Below, in pieces: positions 58,409-64,000 of a DNA stretch of 64,000 bases; position 1 is the stretch's first letter; each line of letters starts with the position of its first letter. The notes under the pieces were generated by a model. It ran no database searches, was not told the origin of the DNA, and was given only the letters and a program-made list of their open reading frames with translations. The position numbers and the translations under genes are program-made. This DNA comes from Rhodoblastus sp. 17X3 (GTDB lineage Bacteria > Pseudomonadota > Alphaproteobacteria > Rhizobiales > Beijerinckiaceae). The stretch covers positions 1-64,000 of the forward strand of contig NZ_JASHHX010000008.1 in NCBI RefSeq assembly GCF_030056575.1, read 5' to 3'.

Positions 58409-59080
58409 GTGACGCAGAAAAAATCAACTCTGGCGGCCGATGCCGCTCCGTTAGCCCCTCGTTCCTCCGATCCGAGCAAAGTTACCGTGTCCCAGACAAA
58501 AATCCCGAGCAAAGTCGCCAGCCCCAAGGCCAGCTTCAAGGCCAATGAATTCATCGTCTATCCGGCCCATGGCGTTGGCCAGATCGTCGCGATCGAGGAG
58601 CAGGAAGTCGCCGGCTTCAAGCTTGAACTTTATGTCATTTCCTTCGCCAAGGACAAGATGACGCTCAAGGTTCCGACGCCCAAGGTTGCGTCGGTGGGCA
58701 TGCGCAAGCTGGCCGAGGCGGATGTCGTCCGCAAGGCGCTTGACACCCTGATGGGCCGCGCGCGCATCAAGCGCACCATGTGGTCGCGCCGCGCTCAGGA
58801 ATATGAAGCCAAGATCAATTCGGGCGACCTCGTCGCGATCGCCGAGGTCGTGAGGGATCTTTATCGTTCGGACGTTCAGCCGGAACAGTCATATTCGGAA
58901 CGCCAGCTTTACGAAGCGGCGCTCGACCGGATGGCTCGTGAAATCGCCGCCGTGCAGAAGATTGGCGACCCGGAATCGCTCAAGCTGATCGAAGGCCAGC
59001 TTTCGAAGGGCCCGCGTCGCCTGGCGAAGGGCGAAGAAGCCGCCGTCGTCGAAGAGACGGACGTCGACGAAGCCGCGTGA
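58409..59080 (+). CDS. carD: CarD-family transcriptional regulator
   Basis: CarD-type proteins bind the RNA polymerase beta subunit and stabilise open complexes at rRNA and other promoters. The 223-residue protein has a Ser/Lys-rich N-terminal extension of about 45 residues, the polymerase-interaction Tudor-like domain FIVYPAHGVGQIVAIEEQEVAG...YVISFAKDKMTLKVPTPK, and the helical DNA-binding domain including WSRRAQEYEAKINSGD. A short acidic tail ends the protein. Start is GTG at 58409 after a long leader. A strong terminator follows. Confidence 0.93.
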   Translation: MTQKKSTLAADAAPLAPRSSDPSKVTVSQTKIPSKVASPKASFKANEFIVYPAHGVGQIVAIEEQEVAGFKLELYVISFAKDKMTLKVPTPKVASVGMRKLAEADVVRKALDTLMGRARIKRTMWSRRAQEYEAKINSGDLVAIAEVVRDLYRSDVQPEQSYSERQLYEAALDRMAREIAAVQKIGDPESLKLIEGQLSKGPRRLAKGEEAAVVEETDVDEAA

Positions 59081-59103
59081 AACTTCCATTCGCGCCTGAT
59101 TTC

Positions 59104-59132
59104 AAACCCCCGCCGATCGGCGGGGGTTTTTT
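59104..59132 (+). terminator. Rho-independent terminator after carD
   Basis: The 26-bp perfect palindrome AAACCCCCGCCGA/TCGGCGGGGGTTT (59104-59129) is followed by further T residues. It starts 23 bp after the carD stop. Confidence 0.92.
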
Positions 59133-59161
59133 CGTGCTGCCGGAACGGCGAACAAAAGGAA

Positions 59162-59191
59162 AGGCGGGCCGTTCTGGCGAAGGGCCCGCCT
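59162..59191 (-). terminator. Probable terminator after secB (minus strand)
   Basis: AGGCGGGCC and GGCCCGCCT form a 9-bp stem with a 12-base loop. Read on the minus strand it is followed by TTCCTTTTGTT, a T-rich tail suited to ending secB transcription, 43 bp after the secB stop. Confidence 0.75.
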
Positions 59192-59234
59192 GAAATTATT
59201 GCTTCTTGCGACGAATGGTCCCGGTTCAGGACCT

Positions 59235-59702
59235 TCAGTTCGGCTGCGTGGCCTGCGCCTGCTGCATGCGCTGCGCATAGAGCGCGGCGAAATCGATCGG
59301 ATCGAGGTACAGGGGCGGGAAGCCGCCGTTGCGCACCGAATCCGCCACGATCTGCCGGGCGAAGGGGAAGAGAAGGCGCGGGCATTCGATCATGACGACC
59401 GGATGGGTCTGTTCCGCCGGGATGTTGACGAGCCGGAACACGCCCGAATAGGTCAGCTCGAACTTGAAGAGCAGATCAGCGCCTTCGCCCGCGGAGCCTT
59501 CAAGGAGCAGCTCGACTTCGAAATCGTGCTCGGCCAGTTGCTTGGCGTTGACATTGACCTGGATATTGATGTTCGGGCCGCCTTCCTGCGGGCCGAGCGA
59601 GCGTGGCGCATTCGGGTTTTCGAACGAAAGGTCTTTGCAATATTGCACCAGGCAGTTGAGCGCCGGCGCGGCGTTGGCCTGTCCGCCGTTGGTATCCGTC
59701 AT
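59235..59702 (-). CDS. secB: Protein-export chaperone SecB
   Basis: SecB holds preproteins unfolded and delivers them to SecA. The 155-residue protein has the core [24 protein letters not shown], followed by [61 protein letters not shown], which is diagnostic. It is divergent from the Tim44-like gene (about 300 bp apart). In related genomes this block lies near dnaQ at the origin; here the two are about 40 kb apart. Confidence 0.96.
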   Translation of the reverse strand: MTDTNGGQANAAPALNCLVQYCKDLSFENPNAPRSLGPQEGGPNINIQVNVNAKQLAEHDFEVELLLEGSAGEGADLLFKFELTYSGVFRLVNIPAEQTHPVVMIECPRLLFPFARQIVADSVRNGGFPPLYLDPIDFAALYAQRMQQAQATQPN

Positions 59703-60007
59703 GAAAATCTCCCGCTAAAGCATGGAATGACGGAGCCAGACCGCCATTTCTTCGTGTGGTTTGGCCGAGATGGCGGAAAAGCCCGAGTTCAGCGCCGGAC
59801 GCCCGCATCCGGCCGGACAAACCTGCCGCCCGGTAGCACGAAACGCCGGGAAAAAACAAGGTCCGCAATCGGCGACGCTCTGGCTCGCGGGGAATTCCGC
59901 ATCGGGACTCTGGCGCTTGCTGGCGCCTTGCGGCAATGCTACCCATCGGCGTGTTGCTCAGTCTCGCGCAGCGATCCGCCTGCGTGAAAATCGAATCGGG
60001 AGCTCAG

Positions 60008-60655
60008 ATGCAGTTGGATCCGGCCACAGTCATTTTTGCCCTGCTGGCGGTGTTCGTCCTGTGGAAGTTGCGGTCGGTCCTCGGCGAGCGCACGGGCATG
60101 GAGCAGCCGCCGGGCGTCGGGCCTTCCCCAAACGCGCTCGCCCCGCAGCCGGCCCCGATCGACGAGACCTTGCGGTGGAAGGATTTCGCGGAGCGCGGCA
60201 GCCCTGTCTGGTCCGGCCTCGACGAGGTTTCGCGCGCGCAGCCGGGATTTGACCCCCGCGCCTTTCTCGACGGGGCCAGCCAGGCCTATAAGCTGGTCGT
60301 TCAGGCTTTTTCCGCTGGCGACGAGGCGACCCTGCGTTCGCTGACCAGCGACGACGTCTTTGGAAGCTTCAAGGCCGCCCTGGCCGACCGCGCCGCCAAG
60401 GGCGAGACGCTGGAGACGACCTTTGTCGGGTTTCAGGACCTCAAGATCGTCGAGGCGGCTTCGGATCCTGTCGGCTGTCGGATTTCCGTCCGCTTCGACG
60501 CCCAGTTCATCACGGTGACGCTCGATCGCGCCGGCGAAGTGGTTGAAGGCGACCCCGCGAAGACGTCGAGCATTATCGATATCTGGACGTTCGCCCGGCG
60601 CAATGACTCAAGCGCTCCGAACTGGACGCTGGTCGCGACCTCGCCGACGCAATGA
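60008..60655 (+). CDS. Tim44-like domain protein
   Basis: Bacterial Tim44-like (TimA) proteins are membrane-anchored relatives of the mitochondrial import motor adaptor. The 215-residue product has one N-terminal membrane segment (about 5-18) and a proline-rich linker. The Tim44 fold follows (about 85-212), with FDPRAFLDGASQAYKLVVQAFSAGD near its start and IIDIWTFARR near its end. ATG 60008 is chosen; the frame is open 24 codons earlier. The stop overlaps the mltA start by 4 bp. The precise role in bacteria is not established. Confidence 0.87.
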   Translation: MQLDPATVIFALLAVFVLWKLRSVLGERTGMEQPPGVGPSPNALAPQPAPIDETLRWKDFAERGSPVWSGLDEVSRAQPGFDPRAFLDGASQAYKLVVQAFSAGDEATLRSLTSDDVFGSFKAALADRAAKGETLETTFVGFQDLKIVEAASDPVGCRISVRFDAQFITVTLDRAGEVVEGDPAKTSSIIDIWTFARRNDSSAPNWTLVATSPTQ

Positions 60656-61854
60656 ACTCATCATTTCCGGCAAGGCGTCTTCGCCACAGGCCGCCTCGCC
60701 CGGGAGTTGTCGCGCTCGCCGCATTGCTGAGCGCCTTCACTGTCGCCGGCTCACGGGGCGAGACGCTTCAGTTTCATTTGACGCCCGTCGCCTTTCGCGA
60801 CCTGCCGGGTTTTTCCGAAGACCGGCTGGACGAGGCGCTGAAAGTCTTCGCAAGGACCTGCGATAGGCCGGCCCGGAGCGAAAAACCCATCGAGGGCTTT
60901 AGCCCAGCGGCGCAGGCGAAAGTTTGTGCATCCGCCCGCAAAGGAGAAGGCGCGTCCGACCCGCGCGCTTTCTTTACCCGCCATTTCCGCCCTTGTCTCG
61001 TCGCGGCTGATCCGTCAGCCGACGCCTTTTTCACCGGCTATTATCAACCGGAAATTCCCGGTTCGCTCGTCAGAACCAGGGCCTTCGCAACGCCGGCCTA
61101 TGGCTTGCCGCCCGATCTCGTGACGCTTTCGCGCCAGCAGAGGGTCGGGGCTTTCGCCGATCTGACCGCCGCGCGAAAGGGACCGGACGGCGCGCTGACG
61201 CCTTATCCGGATCGCGGGGCCATCGAAGACGGCGCGCTGGAAAAGCTCCCCGGCGTCAAGATCCACGTTTACCTCAGGGACAATGTCGATCTTTTCCTCG
61301 CGCAGGTGCAGGGCTCGGCGCGCGTCCGCCTCCCCGACGGCCGCGTGCTCAGGCTCAGCTTCGCCGGCCGCAACGGACAGCCCTATACGGCGCTGGCGCG
61401 GGTGCTGGTTCAGCGCGGCGTCGCCGCGCCCGCCGAAATGACCATGCGCCGGCTGACCGACTGGATCAGGGAGCATGGCGTGGCGCGCGGCGAAGCCGGC
61501 GACGATCTGCTGCGGCTCAATCGGTCCTTCGTTTTTTTCGACGGGCGTCTCGACACCCGGCCCGACCAGCAGCCGGAAGGTGGAAGCGGCGCGGCGCTGA
61601 CCCCGCTCCGCTCGATTGCGATCGACTCCCGGATCTGGCCCTATGGGCTGCCCTTTTTCATCGACGCCAGAATGCCGTGGCGCAGCCCGGAGCCGGAGCC
61701 GTTCCAGCGGGTCATGATTGCGCAGGACACGGGTTCGGCTATCGTAGGTCCGGCGAGAGCCGATGTTTATTTCGGCCTGGGCGACACGGCGGGCGGGCGC
61801 GCCTCCGAAATTCGTCATCATGGCCGGTTTTACCTGCTCTTGCCGATAGATTGA
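60652..61854 (+). CDS. mltA: Membrane-bound lytic murein transglycosylase A
   Basis: MltA cleaves the MurNAc-GlcNAc bond with 1,6-anhydro product formation during wall turnover. The 400-residue protein has a signal peptide-like N-terminus (about 18-40), the FFTGYYQPEIPGS segment, VQGSARVRLPDGR, and the C-terminal 3D domain with QDTGSAIVGPARADVYFG. The catalytic aspartate is expected in that last segment. No lipobox is evident. It is translationally coupled to the Tim44-like gene and followed by the Smr gene. Confidence 0.93.
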   Translation: MNSSFPARRLRHRPPRPGVVALAALLSAFTVAGSRGETLQFHLTPVAFRDLPGFSEDRLDEALKVFARTCDRPARSEKPIEGFSPAAQAKVCASARKGEGASDPRAFFTRHFRPCLVAADPSADAFFTGYYQPEIPGSLVRTRAFATPAYGLPPDLVTLSRQQRVGAFADLTAARKGPDGALTPYPDRGAIEDGALEKLPGVKIHVYLRDNVDLFLAQVQGSARVRLPDGRVLRLSFAGRNGQPYTALARVLVQRGVAAPAEMTMRRLTDWIREHGVARGEAGDDLLRLNRSFVFFDGRLDTRPDQQPEGGSGAALTPLRSIAIDSRIWPYGLPFFIDARMPWRSPEPEPFQRVMIAQDTGSAIVGPARADVYFGLGDTAGGRASEIRHHGRFYLLLPID

Positions 61855-61886
61855 CCAGCAAGCACTGCTCGACAGGGGATCGTAGG

Positions 61887-62480
61887 ATGAAAGGCGGCGG
61901 GGAGTTCAAGCGTGCGCCGCGCATTCGCAGGCTTTCGCGCGAGGAACTGGCGCTTTGGCGCCACGCGACCGCGGATGTCAAGACGGCGAGGGAACGGACC
62001 CGCCCCGACCCGGAGTCGGCGCCGCCAGCTCCCGAACCTCCGGTCGCGCCGCTTGTCGCTTCGCCGGTTCGAACCCCGCCCCGGATCGTGGAGGAAAAGC
62101 CAAAAACCCCGGCTCTGGCTCCGCTGGCGCCTTTGGAGCGCCGGATGAAACGCCGGCTGTCGGCGGGCAAGGCGCAGGTGGATGACGTTATCGATCTGCA
62201 CGGCCTGACCCAGGCGCAGGCGCATCGCGCGCTGAATAATTTCCTCTGGCGCTCCGCCGAGAACGGCGCGAAACTGGTGCTGGTGATCACCGGCAAGGGC
62301 GCGCCAGCCGGCGAGGAGGAGCGTTATGACAGCGAACGCGGCGTGCTGCGCCGCAATGCGCCGCACTGGCTACGGACGCCGGAATTGCGCGCCATCGTCC
62401 TCTCGATCGAGGAGGCAGCGCGGCCGCATGGCGGGTCGGGCGCCCTTTATGTCCGCCTGCGGCGGCGCTCCCCCGGCTGA
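61887..62480 (+). CDS. Smr-domain protein
   Basis: The Smr domain, first seen at the MutS2 C-terminus, often has DNA- or RNA-nicking activity. The 197-residue protein has a proline-rich N-terminal half (about 45-85) and the Smr core DDVIDLHGLTQAQAHRALNNFL, VITGKG and GGSGALYVRLRR. The ATG at 61887 after GGGGATCGTAGG is chosen. It is the third gene of a Tim44-mltA-smr run, an order common in Hyphomicrobiales. Its substrate is unknown. Confidence 0.88.
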   Translation: MKGGGEFKRAPRIRRLSREELALWRHATADVKTARERTRPDPESAPPAPEPPVAPLVASPVRTPPRIVEEKPKTPALAPLAPLERRMKRRLSAGKAQVDDVIDLHGLTQAQAHRALNNFLWRSAENGAKLVLVITGKGAPAGEEERYDSERGVLRRNAPHWLRTPELRAIVLSIEEAARPHGGSGALYVRLRRRSPG

Positions 62481-62545
62481 GGAAAGAGCTTGACCCCGCT
62501 TCCATGCGGGGGCAAGACCCTGACGTTTCCTGAGAGAGTTTCACC

Positions 62546-63574
62546 ATGACCGCCCATCGATATGACGTCCTCGGCCTTGGCAATGCGATTGTCGACGTCA
62601 TCGCGCCCGTCGACGAGGAGTTCCTCGTCAAAGCCAAGCTTCGCAAGGGCGCGATGCAATTGGTCGACGAACAGCAGGCGCAATGGCTCTATGACGCGAT
62701 GGGCGCGACGACGATCGTGTCGGGCGGTTCGGCGGCGAACACCATCGCCGGCCTGGCGAGCTTCGGCGGAAAAGGTGTCTTCGTCGGCAAGGTTGCGGCG
62801 GACGAGGCGGGCCGCGCCTTCGCCCATGACATCAAGGCGGCGGGCGTTCATTTCGCGACGCCGCCCGCGAGCGACGGCCCCTCCACGGCGCGCTGCCTCG
62901 TGCTCGTCACGCCGGACGGCCAGCGCACGATGAACACCTTTCTCGGCGCCTGCCAGAATCTGACCTGCGCCGATCTCAACGCCGCCGACGTCGCCGCGTC
63001 GAAGATCATTTACCTCGAAGGCTATCTGTGGGATCCGCCGGCGGCGAAGGAAGCCTTCGTCGAAGCGTCGCGGATCGCCCACGCCGCCCGGCGCGAAGTG
63101 GCGCTCACCCTGTCGGACGTGTTTTGCGTCGATCGCCACCAGCAGGAATTCCTGCGGCTGATGCGCGACGGGATCGTCGATATTCTGTTCGCCAATGAAT
63201 CCGAGCTTCACGCGCTCTATGAAACGGCGGATTTTGCGACCGCTGTCGCTGCGCTGCGTCAGGAAAACGTGCTGGCCGCGATCACGCGCTCCGAGAAAGG
63301 CGCGGTCGTGATCAAGGGCGACAAGACCTGGGAAGTTCCCGCCGCGCAGATCGATCGCCTCATCGACACCACGGGGGCCGGCGATCTGTTCGCGGCTGGC
63401 TTCCTGACTGGCTATACGAGAGGCGAGCCGCTTGACGCCTGCGCGCGTCTCGGCGCCCTGGCGGCGAGCGAGATCATACAGCATTTCGGCGCGCGTCCGG
63501 AGGTCAACCTCGCGCAACTGGCCGAACAGAGCGCCTATCTGCACGCTGACGGCGTGGCGCCACAGAGCGCCTGA
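62546..63574 (+). CDS. PfkB-family carbohydrate kinase (adenosine kinase-like)
   Basis: The 342-residue protein has the ribokinase-type N-terminal YDVLGLGNAIVDVIAPVDEEFL, the GGSAANTIAG substrate motif, the NESEL segment and the C-terminal DTTGAGDLFAAGFLTGY with the anion hole and catalytic Asp. Members of this subgroup in alphaproteobacteria are often annotated adenosine kinase, but the exact sugar or nucleoside cannot be read here. A strong terminator follows its stop. Confidence 0.85.
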   Translation: MTAHRYDVLGLGNAIVDVIAPVDEEFLVKAKLRKGAMQLVDEQQAQWLYDAMGATTIVSGGSAANTIAGLASFGGKGVFVGKVAADEAGRAFAHDIKAAGVHFATPPASDGPSTARCLVLVTPDGQRTMNTFLGACQNLTCADLNAADVAASKIIYLEGYLWDPPAAKEAFVEASRIAHAARREVALTLSDVFCVDRHQQEFLRLMRDGIVDILFANESELHALYETADFATAVAALRQENVLAAITRSEKGAVVIKGDKTWEVPAAQIDRLIDTTGAGDLFAAGFLTGYTRGEPLDACARLGALAASEIIQHFGARPEVNLAQLAEQSAYLHADGVAPQSA

Positions 63575-63620
63575 ACCGAGGGAGCCTGATCAGGCTCAAT
63601 ATTTCAAGGCGGTCATGATC

Positions 63621-63653
63621 GTCGGCGCTCCAATCGGGCGCCGACGTTTTTTT
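63621..63653 (+). terminator. Rho-independent terminator after the PfkB gene
   Basis: GTCGGCGC (63621-63628) and GCGCCGAC (63638-63645) form an 8-bp perfect stem with a 9-base loop, followed by GTTTTTTT to 63653. It begins 46 bp after the stop. Confidence 0.9.
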
Positions 63654-63662
63654 GCGACTTAT

Positions 63663-63698
63663 ACCAAGACTTACAGGTGAGAATCTGTGAGTCTTGGT
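63663..63698. repeat. Inverted repeat A between PfkB gene and purH
   Basis: ACCAAGACTTACAG (63663-63676) pairs with CTGTGAGTCTTGGT (63685-63698) at 13 of 14 positions, around an 8-base loop. It is the second of four successive hairpins in this gap. Confidence 0.75.
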
Positions 63699-63722
63699 TA
63701 GGCGCGACTGCGCCCAATAGCC

Positions 63723-63748
63723 CGTCGCAAGACGGGCGTCTTGCGACG
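63723..63748. repeat. Inverted repeat B between PfkB gene and purH
   Basis: CGTCGCAAGAC (63723-63733) and GTCTTGCGACG (63738-63748) are exact reverse complements separated by GGGC, giving an 11-bp stem with a 4-base loop. Confidence 0.8.
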
Positions 63749-63770
63749 CCCTTTGGGCTTACGCGAGGGA

Positions 63771-63802
63771 CTCCTTGACCACGACGAGTCGCGGTCAAGG
63801 AG
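63771..63802. repeat. Inverted repeat C between PfkB gene and purH
   Basis: CTCCTTGACC (63771-63780) and GGTCAAGGAG (63793-63802) are exact reverse complements around a 12-base loop, 10 bp from the purH stop. On the minus strand it lies just after purH and could end its transcript, but no T-run is present. Confidence 0.75.
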
Positions 63803-63812
63803 AAGCGGTAAA

Positions 63813-64000
63813 TTAGTGGCGGAAGTGGCGATAGCCGGTCATGACCATCGCCAGACCGGCCTCGTCGGCCGCCTTTATCACTTCATCGTCGCGCATCGAA
63901 CCGCCGGGCTGGATGACGGCCGTCGCGCCCGCTTCCGCCGCGGCGAGCAGGCCGTCGGCGAAGGGGAAAAAGGCGTCGGAGGCGACCACCGAGCCCTTGG
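63813..64000 (-). CDS. purH: Bifunctional AICAR transformylase / IMP cyclohydrolase, C-terminal part
   Basis: Only about 62 codons of the 3' end are inside the window. The translation reads [17 protein letters not shown], followed by [15 protein letters not shown] and the C-terminus [11 protein letters not shown], which is the characteristic end of PurH. PurH performs the last two steps of IMP synthesis. The gene runs off the right edge and is convergent with the PfkB gene across the hairpin cluster. Confidence 0.95.
   Translation of the reverse strand, partial: KGSVVASDAFFPFADGLLAAAEAGATAVIQPGGSMRDDEVIKAADEAGLAMVMTGYRHFRH

Overview
The window is about 64 kb of high-GC, gene-dense chromosomal DNA from an alphaproteobacterium, most likely of the order Hyphomicrobiales (Rhizobiales). 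This rests on the gene set and order: rho-mnmE-mnmG-rsmG-parA-parB, ppsR-aroE-coaE-dnaQ, hemE-hemJ, a RegB/RegA (ActS/ActR) pair, bolA-J-domain-cobS-cobT, fdxA-carD, and secB with Tim44-like, MltA and Smr genes. A probable (2S)-methylsuccinyl-CoA dehydrogenase points to the ethylmalonyl-CoA pathway, used by many methylotrophic and phototrophic alphaproteobacteria, but nothing here fixes the genus. No IS element, prophage, CRISPR array, rRNA or tRNA gene was seen.

Layout. 0-4.4 kb: lolA, xthA, a cyclic-nucleotide-binding-like protein, an OmpR-type regulator, an L,D-transpeptidase and yggS. 4.5-8.8 kb: leuS-lptE-holA on the plus strand. 8.8-22 kb: a long minus-strand block carrying parB, parA, rsmG, mnmG, mnmE, rho, cobU, dnaA, dnaQ, coaE, aroE and ppsR. 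22-28 kb: a candidate replication origin, then hemE-hemJ, then regA and regB and typA on the minus strand. 28-39 kb: a TAXI-type binding protein, argG, maeB, mutS and a two-gene ABC transporter. 39-49 kb: yifB, a hybrid histidine kinase, an OlsB-like acyltransferase, a YihY membrane protein, an M3 oligopeptidase, mcd and an S4-domain protein. 49-57.5 kb: a CelD-like acetyltransferase, a CobW-type GTPase, a penicillin-binding carboxypeptidase, bolA, a J-domain protein, cobS and cobT. 57.5-64 kb: fdxA, carD, secB, a Tim44-like gene, mltA, an Smr gene, a PfkB kinase and the 3' end of purH.

The dominant theme is chromosome replication and segregation. Three parS-like sites (one inside a perfect 32-bp palindrome) flank or lie within the parAB-rsmG-mnmG-mnmE block. 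dnaA lies a few kb away. The intergenic region between divergent ppsR and hemE carries a perfect TTAA-N7-TTAA CtrA box plus near-match CtrA and DnaA boxes, as at the Caulobacter origin next to hemE. The dnaA-dnaQ gap is a second, very AT-rich candidate. A second theme is cobalamin: cobU, cobS, cobT and a CobW-type GTPase, with Mcd belonging to a pathway that contains a B12-dependent mutase. I found no clearly novel system. The best leads are the origin architecture, the hairpin cluster between the PfkB gene and purH, and the long structured leader of carD. All calls come from reading the sequence and recalling families; no database search was run.
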